Shown here: positions 34,794 to 44,399 of the stretch, piece by piece
How the letters are laid out: each line of letters begins with the position of its first letter
Position numbering within the stretch: the stretch's first letter is position 1
DNA from: Hyphomicrobiales bacterium
GTDB lineage: Bacteria > Pseudomonadota > Alphaproteobacteria > Rhizobiales > Phreatobacteraceae
DNA: 64,000 nt
Direction of reading: 5' to 3'
Assembly: GCA_017304475.1 (NCBI GenBank)
Contig: JAFKKV010000014.1
Location: forward strand, 310,001-374,000
Notes under the pieces: model-generated
Seen by the model: only the letters and a program-made list of their open reading frames with translations
Told to the model about the DNA's origin: nothing
Databases searched by the model: none
Position numbers and translations under genes: made by a program

Positions 34794-35067
34794 AACACTC
34801 TCCCACGCCGCTCCTTCGGTCCCAGCGGTCGAGGGCCAGGAAACAGGGCCGCGCTTTCTATTGTGTTGTTGAGTGAAGATTATTGGCGCCGAGAGTCAAC
34901 GAGTGGTTGCTTGCCGGAAACAGGTTCCTGGCGCGTGTTGCGGCGTTGCAACGTTGCGTCAGTATGATGACGAAGCATAAACCATGATCGCCGTTCACCC
35001 GGCATCAACCATATCGCTATACCGCCGCCTCACCGCCTGTCCGCCATGATCCCCGCCGAGACGAGGG

Positions 35068-35901
35068 ATGGCCGTGGCCAAGGATCTGGCGACCCAGCAG
35101 GTGATGGAACAGGCGGTGGAGCCGGCGGCGATCGCCGCGGGCCGCGTGCCGCGCCGCCGGCCGCTCGGCCTGCTCGGCTATCTCGGGCTCGGCCTGATCC
35201 TGTCGGCACCGATCGGCGCCCTCTCGGTCGCCGCCATCGCCGGCAGCCAGCAGGCCACCGAGACCATCGAGCCGCGCGAGGCCATGCCGGTCTGGCGTGT
35301 CTCTGCCGCGCGCCATGGCGGCTTCGACGTGGACGCGCCCCGCTGGCGCCCGCTCGGCCTGCGGACCAGTGTCTTGCGCCGCTCCGACGGCGTCAGCCGC
35401 GATCTCTTCCTGTTCGGCGAGGCGACCGGCGAGCACCGGCATGCGGCCATGGCCGTCGACCGCGGCGAAACCGGCCAGGCGCCGGCGGAACAGGATATCG
35501 GCGCCCTGATCGCCGATCTCGGCCTGCCGGCGCGGCTCACGCCGAGCCACGAGGCGCTTGCCAGCAAATTCGGACTGCTGCCGACGGCCGATATCGCCAT
35601 TGACGGCCCGGCCGGACCGAAAGCCTGCCTCGGCTTCGCGCTCCGCTCGGCAGAGGCGCGGCTGCGTGTCGTCGGCTGGGTCTGCAATGCCGGCCCGGAA
35701 ATCGTCAATCGCGCCGATGTCAGCTGCTTCATCGACCGCCTGGTGACGATCGGCGCCGGCGACCAGGCGCTGGCCGCCATCTTCGTCAAGGCGGAGCTGA
35801 ACCGGCAGCCGTGCGGCGCGGTCCAGCCCGGCGTCAATGCCGGCGCGCCGCGCCTGTTCCACAACGAGGGACAGGCCCGGTTGCGCCTGCGCAGGCTTTA
35901 G
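35068..35901 (+). CDS. Unknown single-pass membrane protein
   Basis: 277 residues. One membrane segment at about 34-58 (LGLLGYLGLGLILSAPIGAL) after a 30-residue cytoplasmic N-terminus; the rest would be periplasmic, with three cysteines (AKAC-type positions ACLGF, VCNAG, SCFID). I recognise no family. The composition and GC3 match its neighbours, so it is probably real. The start has GAGACGAGGG just upstream. Confidence 0.7.
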   Translation: MAVAKDLATQQVMEQAVEPAAIAAGRVPRRRPLGLLGYLGLGLILSAPIGALSVAAIAGSQQATETIEPREAMPVWRVSAARHGGFDVDAPRWRPLGLRTSVLRRSDGVSRDLFLFGEATGEHRHAAMAVDRGETGQAPAEQDIGALIADLGLPARLTPSHEALASKFGLLPTADIAIDGPAGPKACLGFALRSAEARLRVVGWVCNAGPEIVNRADVSCFIDRLVTIGAGDQALAAIFVKAELNRQPCGAVQPGVNAGAPRLFHNEGQARLRLRRL

Positions 35902-35926
35902 CCGGACCACCGCCGCGCGGGGCAAA

Positions 35927-35945
35927 TTAACCGCCGGTTAACCAT
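35927..35945 (+). promoter_or_regulatory. Candidate CtrA-binding site
   Basis: TTAACCGCCGGTTAACCAT has the TTAA-N7-TTAAC spacing of CtrA sites and the TTAACCAT half often seen in alphaproteobacteria. It also contains a 15-bp perfect palindrome (35927-35941). It lies 41 bases before the small ORF at 35986. Confidence 0.5.
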
Positions 35946-35985
35946 AACGTCCCATCCTCGCGCCGAAGCAGGATCGGAGACAACA

Positions 35986-36246
35986 ATGGCTATGGGTCAG
36001 GTGGGTTCACCGGCGGTCGGCACCGTGACGCCCGCGGGACCGTCCTCCGGGCAAAATCAATCGACCGGCATTGCGCGCAACGAGACGCCGACCCGGGCGG
36101 TGCGAACCGCCGAGGTCAATGTCACGCTGTCGCCTGCGGCACGCCAGCATCTGTCGCGCATGGAGGGCTTCGCCGCCACCATCGGCACGCCGAAGCAGCC
36201 AAAGAGCATGAGCAAGCCCGGCGTCAATCTCGACCTGAGCGTCTGA
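35986..36246 (+). CDS. Small hydrophilic protein of unknown function
   Basis: 86 residues, no membrane segment, Gly/Pro/Thr-rich first half and a short helix around VTLSPAARQHLSRMEGFAAT. ATG follows GGATCGGAGACAACA. I recognise no family. The candidate CtrA site immediately upstream suggests cell-cycle or motility-linked expression, but no flagellar or cell-cycle gene is nearby. Confidence 0.55.
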   Translation: MAMGQVGSPAVGTVTPAGPSSGQNQSTGIARNETPTRAVRTAEVNVTLSPAARQHLSRMEGFAATIGTPKQPKSMSKPGVNLDLSV

Positions 36247-36254
36247 CCGACGCT

Positions 36255-36277
36255 CCCCCGGGCGCAGGTCCCGGGGG
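36255..36277. terminator. Strong hairpin between convergent genes
   Basis: CCCCCGGG-CGCAGGT-CCCGGGGG, nine bases after the small-ORF stop and 31 bases before the leuB stop. No U-run; probably a bidirectional transcription stop. Confidence 0.45.
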
Positions 36278-36307
36278 CGCCGCCAAGGCCGCGGCCGTCC
36301 AGGCCTG

Positions 36308-37420
36308 TCAGGCCGCCAGGCGCTGCAGCTCCGTCAGGATCGCATCGCCCATCGCCGCCGTCCCGACCACATGGGTGTTGTCGGACTTGATGTCGGCGGT
36401 GCGCAGCCCCGAAGCGAGCACATTGGTGATCGCCTTGTCGAGCATGTCGGCGGCTTCGATCGCCTTGAACGAATAGCGCAGCGCCATCGAGAACGACGAG
36501 ATGGTCGCGATCGGATTGGCCAGCCCCTTGCCGGCAATGTCGGGGGCGGAGCCGTGCACCGGCTCGTAGAGCGCCTTGCGTTTGCCGGTCACCGGATCTT
36601 CAGCGCCGAGCGAGGCCGAGGGCAGCATGCCCAGCGAGCCGGTCAGCATGGCGGCGATATCGGAGAGGATGTCGCCGAACAGGTTGTCGGTCACCAGCAC
36701 GTCATATTGCTTGGGCCAGCGCACCAGCTGCATGGCGCAATTGTCGGCCAGCACGTGCTCGAGCTCGACATCGGCGAACTCCGCCTTGTGAACCCGCGTG
36801 ACGATCTGCTTCCACAGCACGCCGGTCTTCATGACATTGTGCTTTTCGGCGGAGGACACCTTGTTGCGCCGGGTCTTGGCCAGCTCGAAGGCCACCCGCG
36901 TGATCCGTTCGATTTCACCGGTTGTGTAGACCTGGGTGTCGATGCCGCGCTGCGAGCCGTCCTCCAGCGTCACGATCTCCTTCGGCTCGCCGAAATAGAC
37001 CCCGCCGGTGAGTTCGCGCACGATCAGGATGTCGAGGCCCTCGACCACTTCCTGCTTCAGCGAGGACGCCGCCGCCAGCGCCGGGAAGCAGATCGCCGGG
37101 CGCAGGTTGGCGAACAGGCCGAGATCCCGGCGCAGCCGCAGGAGGCCGGCCTCGGGGCGCTTGGAATAGGGCACGTCGGCCCATTTCGGCCCGCCCACCG
37201 CGCCGAACAGCACGGCGTCGGCGGCCTGGGCCAGCGCCATGTCGGAATTCGAGATGGCCTCGCCATGGGCGTCATAGGCCGTGCCGCCGACCAGGCCGCG
37301 TTCGACTTCGAAGCTCGCGACGCCCTGGCGGGTGAACCAGCCGACGATCTTTTCGACCTCGGCCATCACCTCGGGGCCGATGCCGTCGCCCGGCAGAACG
37401 AGAAGTTTTTGCGTGGCCAT
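36308..37420 (-). CDS. leuB: 3-isopropylmalate dehydrogenase
   Basis: 370 residues, the usual length. It oxidises and decarboxylates 3-isopropylmalate to 2-ketoisocaproate in leucine synthesis. Motifs: [14 protein letters not shown] at the start, [47 protein letters not shown] (metal-binding aspartates) and [21 protein letters not shown] 37420 is preceded by AAGGGGAAA. No other leucine genes are adjacent. Confidence 0.96.
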   Translation of the reverse strand: MATQKLLVLPGDGIGPEVMAEVEKIVGWFTRQGVASFEVERGLVGGTAYDAHGEAISNSDMALAQAADAVLFGAVGGPKWADVPYSKRPEAGLLRLRRDLGLFANLRPAICFPALAAASSLKQEVVEGLDILIVRELTGGVYFGEPKEIVTLEDGSQRGIDTQVYTTGEIERITRVAFELAKTRRNKVSSAEKHNVMKTGVLWKQIVTRVHKAEFADVELEHVLADNCAMQLVRWPKQYDVLVTDNLFGDILSDIAAMLTGSLGMLPSASLGAEDPVTGKRKALYEPVHGSAPDIAGKGLANPIATISSFSMALRYSFKAIEAADMLDKAITNVLASGLRTADIKSDNTHVVGTAAMGDAILTELQRLAA

Positions 37421-37501
37421 GGCCGTTTCCCCTTGTTGGCAGCGCAGGGGCTTTAGCGTGCCGGACCGAGGCGAGGCAAGATGCCAAAACGCCAAGCTGC
37501 C

Positions 37502-37535
37502 CAAACGCAAAAGGCGCGCCACTTGGACGCGCCTT
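37502..37535 (-). terminator. Rho-independent terminator of the DUF4167 gene
   Basis: Read on the minus strand: stem AAGGCGCG / CGCGCCTT with a 9-base loop, followed by TTTTGCGTTT. It starts 25 bases after the DUF4167 stop, ahead of leuB on the same strand. Confidence 0.65.
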
Positions 37536-37559
37536 CGGCTGATGCGGGATGCCGGCCGG

Positions 37560-38639
37560 TCACTCGGCGGTGGTCTTCTCCGGCCCGGCTTCGACCGCGC
37601 CTTCTTCGCTGCTGATGCGCGGCGTGCGACGCCGGCGCGGCTTGGGCGCGGGCGCCGCCTCCTCGACCACGGCGGCCGCGGCCGCCGGCGCGCCGCCACC
37701 CGTGATGAAGGCGGGCAGGCCGATATTTACCTCTTCCTCGTGCCTGACCGGCTCGCGCGGCGCCGCCTCACGCGGGGCGGGCTCGCGGGGAGCCGGCTCG
37801 CGCACCTCGCGCGGAGCCGCCGGTGCCTGCGGCTCGGCGGCCTCGGAGCCATCGCCCTCCGGCGCGCCGTCACGGCGTCCACGGTCGGCGAAGCGCTCGG
37901 CGCGGCGGCGCTCGAAGCGTTCGCGGCGGCTTTCGTAAGGACGGCCGTCCGGACGCACGCCGTCGCGCGGCGGCTGCGCGCCGCCCTCGGCCTCGGGCTG
38001 GCCGGCGAGATCGGGCTGTTCCGCCGCCGACGGGTCCGCCTGGAAACGCTGACGATCGGGGAAACGCTGGCGCTCCGGGAACCGTTCGCCACGGTTCTGC
38101 CCCTGGAAGTCCCGCCGTTCACCCTGGAACTCGCGGTTCTGGCCCTGGAACTCACGATTCTGGCCTTGGAACTCACGGTTCTGGCCCTGGAATTCGCGAT
38201 TCTGACCCTGGAACTCGCGCTGGCCGCCGAATTCGTTGCGCGGCTGCCCCTGCGGCGGCTCGGGCCTCACCTGCACCGGCGATTCGAACCGCTTGTCGAA
38301 GGGGCTGGCGAATTCGTCGTCGTCATCGCCTTCGTCGCTGTCATCCTCCGCGCCGGGCTGGCCGGCATAGGGGTTCTGCTGACGCAGCGCGTCATGCGCC
38401 GCCGCGATGATGCGGAAATAATGCTCGGCGTGCTGGAGATAGTTCTCCGCGGCCACCGGGTCGCCCGACGAATGGGCGTCACGCGCCAATTGCAGATATT
38501 TTTCCGCGATGTGCTGGGCGGTGCCGCGGATCTTCACGTCCGGCCCGTTCGATTCATAGCCCCGCGACAACGGGTTGGGACCCTTGCCGCCGCGGTTGTT
38601 GTTGCGGCCGCGCATGCGCTTGTTATTGCCGTTTCTCAT
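37560..38639 (-). CDS. DUF4167 protein with heptad-residue repeats
   Basis: 359 residues. The Asn/Arg-rich start [15 protein letters not shown] and the segment [20 protein letters not shown] with [18 protein letters not shown] are the DUF4167 domain, an alphaproteobacterial family with probable RNA-associated roles. After an acidic stretch come six copies of a seven-residue R-(E/D)-F-Q-G-(Q/E)-(N/R) unit (residues 141-182), then Arg/Pro-rich low complexity. In many relatives this gene follows prmC; here prmC lies about 12.5 kb away. Confidence 0.88.
   Translation of the reverse strand: MRNGNNKRMRGRNNNRGGKGPNPLSRGYESNGPDVKIRGTAQHIAEKYLQLARDAHSSGDPVAAENYLQHAEHYFRIIAAAHDALRQQNPYAGQPGAEDDSDEGDDDDEFASPFDKRFESPVQVRPEPPQGQPRNEFGGQREFQGQNREFQGQNREFQGQNREFQGQNREFQGERRDFQGQNRGERFPERQRFPDRQRFQADPSAAEQPDLAGQPEAEGGAQPPRDGVRPDGRPYESRRERFERRRAERFADRGRRDGAPEGDGSEAAEPQAPAAPREVREPAPREPAPREAAPREPVRHEEEVNIGLPAFITGGGAPAAAAAVVEEAAPAPKPRRRRTPRISSEEGAVEAGPEKTTAE
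38094..38219 (-). repeat. Six tandem 21-bp units in the DUF4167 gene
   Basis: Six in-frame 21-base units encode REFQGQN-type repeats. Units are close but not identical, with synonymous changes, so the array is not brand new; copy number may vary between strains. Confidence 0.85.
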
Positions 38640-39007
38640 GTCGGTCCTTCTTCGACCTGAAGTGGCCGCCCCGTTCAATGCGGCGCGCCCGGATTTTGGA
38701 GCCGCTGCCGGCAGGAACCCGTTGGCCTCGTCGGCTCGGTCCTGCCGCACTTGCGGCGTTCAGCGGTCTTGCGGGTTTCGGGCCCGGGCACCCTGCCCGG
38801 CCTGCTTCGCTCTGTCTTGCGAAGTCCTCTTTCGGGATCGGATCGTGACGCCCCTCGCGCCGCGTGTCCGAAGTTTCTACCCCACCAGACCTGTTTGGTA
38901 TCTCTGGTCGATGCGCGGATTTTACCCGGACCGCACCGATTCCCATGAGCTCAAGCTAGCCGGTCCTTCAGCCGATTCCAAGCAGATTCTACGAAAGGCC
39001 ACCGGCG
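38640..39007. other. Gene-free region upstream of the DUF4167 gene
   Basis: 368 bases between the DUF4167 start and the aldo-keto reductase stop (both minus). Open frames here have poor composition and no ribosome-binding sites. It should hold the DUF4167 promoter, but I see no definite motif and no RNA gene. Confidence 0.5.
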
Positions 39008-40063
39008 TTATGGCGCGGGGTTGCCGCGCAACTGGTGAATTGCATCGATCTTGGCCAGTACATCCGGCGGCAGGACCACGTCCGCGGCGTCGATCGCCAC
39101 CTTCAACTGGGCCATCGAGGTCGCCCCGACAATGGCCGAGGTGACGAAACCGCGGCTGATCACGAAAGCGATGGCGAGCGTCGCGCCGTCGAGGCCGGCT
39201 TCGGCCGCCACGGCCAGGTAATCCTTGATCGCCGCTTCGGAACCCGGCTTTTCATAACGCTGCTGGCGGTTGAACAGCGTCACCCGGGCGCCGGGCGGCC
39301 GGGCACCGTCGAGATATTTGCCGGTCAGGAAGCCTTGTGCCAGCGGCGAATAGGCCAGCAACCCCACCTGCTCACGCAAGGCCACCTCGGCCAATGCCGT
39401 CTCGAAAGTACGATTGAGCAGATGATAGGCGTTCTGCACCGACTGCACCCGCGGCAGGCCGCGGCTGGTGCTCTCGCCGAGGAAGGACATGGTGCCCCAG
39501 GCGCTTTCGTTCGACAGTCCGATAAAACGCACCTTGCCTGCCCGGACGAAATCGCCGAGCACTTCGAGCTGCTCGCCAATCGAGGTCTCGTCGTCGCGCG
39601 GCGCCCACAAAGCCTGTTCGAAACGGGTCGGGTTGGCCCCGAACGGCGCCGGCCGCTCCGGCCAGTGCAGCTGATAGAGGTCGATATAGTCGGTGCCGAG
39701 CCGCTTCAGGCTGTTGTCGAGCGCTTCGGTCATCTGCGCGCGATCGAGCCGGGTCGGCCGGCGCTCGGCGCGCAGCCAGTCCATCGGGCCGGCGCCGGCG
39801 ATCTTACTGGCGATGACCAGGTCGTCGCGCTTGCCGCGCTTTTTCAGCCAGGAGCCGACGATGCGCTCGGTCGAGCCATAGGTCTCGGCCTTGGGCGGCA
39901 CCGAATACATTTCCGCCGTATCGAAGAAATTGATGCCGCGCGACACGGCATGGTCCATCTGCACGTGTCCTTCGGCCTCGGTATTCTGTTCGCCGAAAGT
40001 CATGGTGCCGAGGCACACGGCGGAAACGTTCACGCCGGTGCGGCCGAGGGGACGGGTCTGCAT
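39008..40063 (-). CDS. Aldo/keto reductase, Tas-like
   Basis: 351 residues, NADP-dependent (beta/alpha)8 reductase. Catalytic positions are visible: DTAEMYS (Asp and Tyr), ASKIAG (Lys) and YQLHWPE (His). TFGEQNTEAEGHVQMDHAV at the N-terminus is typical of the E. coli Tas subgroup. The substrate is unknown. ATG 40063 fits the family start (MQTRPLGRTGVNVS); longer frames upstream look non-coding. Confidence 0.92.
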   Translation of the reverse strand: MQTRPLGRTGVNVSAVCLGTMTFGEQNTEAEGHVQMDHAVSRGINFFDTAEMYSVPPKAETYGSTERIVGSWLKKRGKRDDLVIASKIAGAGPMDWLRAERRPTRLDRAQMTEALDNSLKRLGTDYIDLYQLHWPERPAPFGANPTRFEQALWAPRDDETSIGEQLEVLGDFVRAGKVRFIGLSNESAWGTMSFLGESTSRGLPRVQSVQNAYHLLNRTFETALAEVALREQVGLLAYSPLAQGFLTGKYLDGARPPGARVTLFNRQQRYEKPGSEAAIKDYLAVAAEAGLDGATLAIAFVISRGFVTSAIVGATSMAQLKVAIDAADVVLPPDVLAKIDAIHQLRGNPAP

Positions 40064-40170
40064 GGAAGCGCTGCTCTGTGCTCTGGAAGGAAGTGCCCCG
40101 GACGGGAACGGTTTGCGGGCGCAATTGTCCCGGACGACTTGGCCGTGGTTAGGCAGCCCGGCTGCCGGCG

Positions 40171-40821
40171 TCAACCGTCGCGCCGTGCCCGGACCGCCGC
40201 GATCAGCTCTTCGACCTTGGGCAGGATGCGCTGGACCATGACATCGACGCCGCGCGCATTCGGATGCATGCCGTCGGCGAGGCTGAGGCCGGGCACCGTC
40301 GCCACCCCGTCGAGGAAGAAGGGGTCGAGGATCAGCCCGTGCTTGCCGGCAAGATCGGGAAAGATCGGGTTGAACGCCCCGGCATAGGCGGATCCCATAT
40401 TCGGCGGCGCCAGCATGCCGGCCATCAGCACCGCGATCCCTCGCTCTTTCAGCCGCGTGACGATGGTGTCGAGATTGCTGCGGGTGATCGCCGGATCGAG
40501 GCCACGCAAGGCGTCGTTGGCGCCCAGCTCCAGGATCACGGCGTCGGTGCCCTCGGCCACCGACCAGTCGAGCCGTTCCAGCCCGCCGGTCGAGGTATCG
40601 CCTGAAACGCCGGCATTCTCGACGCTGACCGCCTGGCCGCGCGCCCTGAGGGCCGCCTGCAGTTTCGCCGGAAAGGCGTCGGCCGCCGGCAGCTGATAGC
40701 CGGCGCTAAGGCTGTCGCCGAGCACCACCAGCTTCACCTCGCGCAGCGTCTGCGCCCCGGCCTGCGACGGCCCGGACAAAAGACCGCAGACGATCAACAA
40801 CGAAGTGAAGAGGGTTCGCAT
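40171..40821 (-). CDS. tesA: SGNH-family arylesterase/lysophospholipase, TesA-like
   Basis: 216 residues. Signal peptide to about AGAQ, then block I LVVLGDSLSAGY (nucleophile Ser), block III GANDALRG and block V DGMHPNARG (catalytic Asp and His). A periplasmic esterase/thioesterase I homologue. It is divergent from an ABC ATPase-permease pair, the same arrangement as tesA and ybbAP in E. coli, which supports the assignment. Confidence 0.9.
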   Translation of the reverse strand: MRTLFTSLLIVCGLLSGPSQAGAQTLREVKLVVLGDSLSAGYQLPAADAFPAKLQAALRARGQAVSVENAGVSGDTSTGGLERLDWSVAEGTDAVILELGANDALRGLDPAITRSNLDTIVTRLKERGIAVLMAGMLAPPNMGSAYAGAFNPIFPDLAGKHGLILDPFFLDGVATVPGLSLADGMHPNARGVDVMVQRILPKVEELIAAVRARRDG

Positions 40822-40898
40822 GCTAACACCCTTTCAAAGCCGGCTTCGACTGCCATCTAAGAATCTTTGTGCATCGCCGCAATCGTCTCCAACCACGA

Positions 40899-41630
40899 AT
40901 GTTCTCCATGGATGCCCTGACTCCTGCCTCCCTGTCCAAACGCCGGTCGATCGAACTGGACCGCATCGACCTGTCGCTTGGACGCGGCGCCTCGCGCGTC
41001 CACATCCTGAAAGACCTGTCGCTCGCCATCGCGCCGGGGGAGAGCGTCGGGCTGGTCGGCCCGTCCGGCTCGGGCAAATCGACCCTGCTGATGGTCATGG
41101 CCGGCCTGGAACGCCCGGATTCGGGTGCCGTGGTGGTGGCCGGAGAGGACATCACCAGGCTCGACGAGGACGGCCTGGCGCGCTTTCGCGGCCGCCATGT
41201 CGGCATCGTGTTCCAGTCCTTCCACCTGATCCCGACCATGACGGCGCTCGAAAATGTCGCGGTGCCGCTCGAGCTCGCAGGCGATTCCAATGCCTTCGAC
41301 AAGGCCGCCGGCGAGCTCGAGGCGATCGGCCTCGGATCGAGGCTCAATCACTATCCCGCCCAGATGTCCGGCGGCGAGCAGCAGCGCACGGCGCTGGCGC
41401 GTGCGCTTTCGGTCCAGCCGGCCATCCTGTTCGCCGACGAGCCGACCGGCAATCTCGATGAGGCCACCGGCAAGCATGTCATCGACCTGATGTTCGCCAA
41501 ACAGGCCGAACGCGGCGCGACGCTGGTGCTGGTCACCCATGACCGGGGCCTCGCCGAACGCTGCGACCGGGTGGTCCGGCTGCGCTCGGGCACGATTGTC
41601 GAGGACGTCAGGATGGCGGAGCGGGTTTGA
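40899..41630 (+). CDS. ABC transporter ATP-binding protein, YbbA/LolD-like
   Basis: 243 residues. Walker [11 protein letters not shown]-loop [16 protein letters not shown], signature MSGGEQQR, Walker [13 protein letters not shown] and H-loop VTHD are intact; the DEPTGNLD form is that of MacB/LolD-type exporters. The start is uncertain: ATG 40899 and ATG 40908 both lack a good ribosome-binding site. Its stop overlaps the next gene's ATG (TGATG), so ATPase and permease are coupled. Confidence 0.92.
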   Translation: MFSMDALTPASLSKRRSIELDRIDLSLGRGASRVHILKDLSLAIAPGESVGLVGPSGSGKSTLLMVMAGLERPDSGAVVVAGEDITRLDEDGLARFRGRHVGIVFQSFHLIPTMTALENVAVPLELAGDSNAFDKAAGELEAIGLGSRLNHYPAQMSGGEQQRTALARALSVQPAILFADEPTGNLDEATGKHVIDLMFAKQAERGATLVLVTHDRGLAERCDRVVRLRSGTIVEDVRMAERV

Positions 41631-44197
41631 TGACGAGTTTCGTCGCCCGCCCCTCGCGCTTTCCGACCGCCATCCGCCTGGGCCTCAGGGAGCTGCGCGG
41701 CGGCCTCAGGGGTTTCGGCATTTTTCTAGCCTGCATCGCGCTCGGCGTCACCGCCATTGCCGGCGTGGGCTCGTTCTCGCGCGGCCTGGTCGAAGGCCTG
41801 CACCGCGAAGGCCGGGTGATCCTCGGCGCCGACGCCTCGTTCCAGGTCATGCACCAGGAAATGGCTCCCGATGCGGTGGGCGCCCTGAACGGCCATGGCA
41901 CGCTCGCCACCATGGCCGCCACCCGCGCCATGGCGCGTATCGAGACCGGCCGTTCGGCCCTGGTCGAGATCAAGGCCGTCGATCCGCTCTATTATCCGCT
42001 CATCGGTTCGCTCCAGACCGAACCCGCAGGCTCCACCGTCGATCTGCTGGCCTCCCGCGACGGCCGGCCCGGCGTGCTGGTCGAACCGGCCTTGCTCGCC
42101 CGGCTCGACCTCAAGCTCGGCGATCCCCTGATCCTCGGCGACCTGACGGTCGCGGTGCGCGGCATCATCCGGCAGGAGCCCGACCGGCTGGCCGGCGGCA
42201 TCGGCTTCGGCCCCCGCCTGATCATCTCGCTCGACGCCTTCCGCCAGACCGGCCTGATCCAGCCGGGCTCGCTGATCCGCTGGCTCTACCAGCTTCGCCT
42301 GCAGCAGCGGCTCGCCGGCGATTCCGACGTGCTGCGGGTCGTCGCCGACATGCGCCAGCGCTTCCCCGAGGCCGGCTTCGACGTCCGCACCCGCATGAAC
42401 GCCTCGCCGCAGCTCGCCAACCAGGTGCAGCGCTTCTCGCAATTCCTGACCCTGGTCGGCCTGACCGCCCTGTTGATCGGCGGCGTCGGTGTCGCCAATG
42501 CGGTGGCGAGCCTGGTCGACCGCAAGCGCGACGACATCGCCACGCTGAAGGCGCTCGGCGCCACCGGCGGCCTGGTCTTCGCGGTCAACCTGACCCAGAT
42601 CGGCGGCCTGGCGCTGATCGGCACGCTGATCGGCCTCGCCCTCGGCGCGGCGCTGCCCTATGCCGTCATCCATCTGTTCGGCGCCTTGATCCCGGTGCCG
42701 ATGGCCGCTGGCTTCTATCCCGGCGAGCTTGCCATGGCGGCCGGCTTCGGCCTGCTGGTGGCGCTGGCCTTCGCGCTCTGGCCGCTCGGCCGGGCTCATG
42801 ACGTGCCGGTCGCCGCCCTGTTCCGCGACACCGTCGACAGCGACGGCCGCCTGCCGCGCAAGCGCTACATGCTGATGACCGGGGCAGCGCTTGGCGGCCT
42901 CGTCGCGCTGGCGGTCGGCGCCGCCTTCAATCCCAGGCTGGCGCTGATGTTCATGCTCGGCGCCGCCGGTGCCTTCCTGATCCTGCGCCTGGTCGCCTAT
43001 GGCGTCATGGCCCTGGCCGCGCGCATGCCGCGCCCGCGCCATACCGGCCTGCGGCTGGCGATCGCCAACCTGCACCGGCCGGGCGCCCTGACGCCCGCCG
43101 TGGTGCTGTCGCTCGGCCTCGGCCTGACGCTGTTGTCGGTCATCGCGCTGGTCGATGCCAGCTTTCGCCGCCAGATCGAGACCGCCTTGCCGGAGCGGGC
43201 GCCGTCGTTCTTTTTCGTCGACATCGCCAATTCCGAGGCCTCCCGCTTCGACGCCTTCATCGCGGCCGAGGCGCCCGGCGCCCTGCTCGACCGGGTGCCC
43301 ATGCTGCGCGGCCGCTTCGTCAGGCTCGGCAATCGGCCGGTCGAGGAGATCCGCGCGCCCGACGAGATCCGCTGGGCGCTGTCCGGCGACCGCGGCATCA
43401 CCTATGCCTCGCAGGTGCCGAAAAACTCGCGCGTGGTCGAAGGCGAATGGTGGCCGGCCGACTATTCCGGACCGCCGCTCGTCTCGTTCGACGAGCGCAT
43501 GGGCGCGGGTTTCGGCCTGAAGCTCGGCGACGAGGTGGTGGTCAATGTGCTCGGCCGCAACATGACCGCCCGCATCGCCAATTTCCGCAATATCCAGTGG
43601 GACAATCTCGGCATCAATTTCATCGTCGTGTTCTCGCCCAACACGTTCCGGGGCGCGCCGCACAGCCATCTCGCCACCTTGACCTTCCCCGACCAGCGGT
43701 CGGCCGCCGAGGAGATCGCCCTGCTGCAGAAGGTGGCCGGCCAGTTCCCGGCCGTCACCACCGTCAGGGTCAAGGATGCGCTGGAAGCGGTCGGCGAGCT
43801 CGCCACCCAGATCGCCACCGCGATCCGCGGCGCCAGCGTGGTGACGCTGATCGCCTCCATCCTGGTGCTCGCCGGCGCGCTCGCCGCCGGCCACCGCGCC
43901 AGGGTCTATGACGCGGTCATCCTGAAGACGCTGGGCGCCAGCCGCGCCATGCTGATCGGCACCTATGCGATGGAATATGCCGTGCTCGGCACCGTCACGG
44001 CGCTGTTCGGCATCGCCGCCGGCAGTCTTGCCGCCTGGCTGGTGACGACCGGGGTCATGACCATTCCCTTCGTCTTCTCGCCGCTCGCCGGTTTCGGCAT
44101 TGTCGGGCTCGCGATCATCTTGACGGTCGGCTTCGGCCTCTTCGGAACCTGGCGTGCGCTCGGAGAGAAACCCGCACCGGTTCTACGCAACATGTGA
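41630..44197 (+). CDS. FtsX-domain ABC transporter permease, YbbP-like
   Basis: 855 residues with a long periplasmic part and two FtsX-type membrane units: N-terminal helix near 27-47, a three-helix block around 270-400, a second around 430-500, and the last block at about 735-845 ending in a short tail. This is the YbbP architecture. With the upstream ATPase it would drive an envelope transaction (lipid, lipoprotein or hydrolase control) rather than import. The genomic link to the tesA-like lipase is conserved. Confidence 0.9.
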   Translation: MTSFVARPSRFPTAIRLGLRELRGGLRGFGIFLACIALGVTAIAGVGSFSRGLVEGLHREGRVILGADASFQVMHQEMAPDAVGALNGHGTLATMAATRAMARIETGRSALVEIKAVDPLYYPLIGSLQTEPAGSTVDLLASRDGRPGVLVEPALLARLDLKLGDPLILGDLTVAVRGIIRQEPDRLAGGIGFGPRLIISLDAFRQTGLIQPGSLIRWLYQLRLQQRLAGDSDVLRVVADMRQRFPEAGFDVRTRMNASPQLANQVQRFSQFLTLVGLTALLIGGVGVANAVASLVDRKRDDIATLKALGATGGLVFAVNLTQIGGLALIGTLIGLALGAALPYAVIHLFGALIPVPMAAGFYPGELAMAAGFGLLVALAFALWPLGRAHDVPVAALFRDTVDSDGRLPRKRYMLMTGAALGGLVALAVGAAFNPRLALMFMLGAAGAFLILRLVAYGVMALAARMPRPRHTGLRLAIANLHRPGALTPAVVLSLGLGLTLLSVIALVDASFRRQIETALPERAPSFFFVDIANSEASRFDAFIAAEAPGALLDRVPMLRGRFVRLGNRPVEEIRAPDEIRWALSGDRGITYASQVPKNSRVVEGEWWPADYSGPPLVSFDERMGAGFGLKLGDEVVVNVLGRNMTARIANFRNIQWDNLGINFIVVFSPNTFRGAPHSHLATLTFPDQRSAAEEIALLQKVAGQFPAVTTVRVKDALEAVGELATQIATAIRGASVVTLIASILVLAGALAAGHRARVYDAVILKTLGASRAMLIGTYAMEYAVLGTVTALFGIAAGSLAAWLVTTGVMTIPFVFSPLAGFGIVGLAIILTVGFGLFGTWRALGEKPAPVLRNM

Positions 44198-44310
44198 CGG
44201 ATACACGACCGTGCGATGAATAGCCCGGCAATACCGGCTTACGAGACGTTAAGAATTGCGACATAGGGCCGCGCTTGGGCCGGTTTCTCTCGGGTTTCGC
44301 CCTTGAGGAC

Positions 44311-44340
44311 TTGTGCAAAGGGGTGGCCCGGCCATATTTT
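44311..44340 (+). promoter_or_regulatory. Candidate sigma70 promoter of the Bax inhibitor-1 gene
   Basis: TTGTGC (44311-44316) and TATTTT (44335-44340) with an 18-base spacer, giving a leader of about 53 bases before ATG 44400. A moderate match only. Confidence 0.3.
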
Positions 44341-44399
44341 AGCGTCCGAGGCAGGCGCTTCGGCGTCGTCCACTCAGAGGGAAACCCAGAGGTCATTCA

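Noticed and set aside
38751..38948. Small plus-strand ORF in the gap upstream of the DUF4167 gene
   Set aside because: No ribosome-binding site, low-information composition and no recognisable motif.
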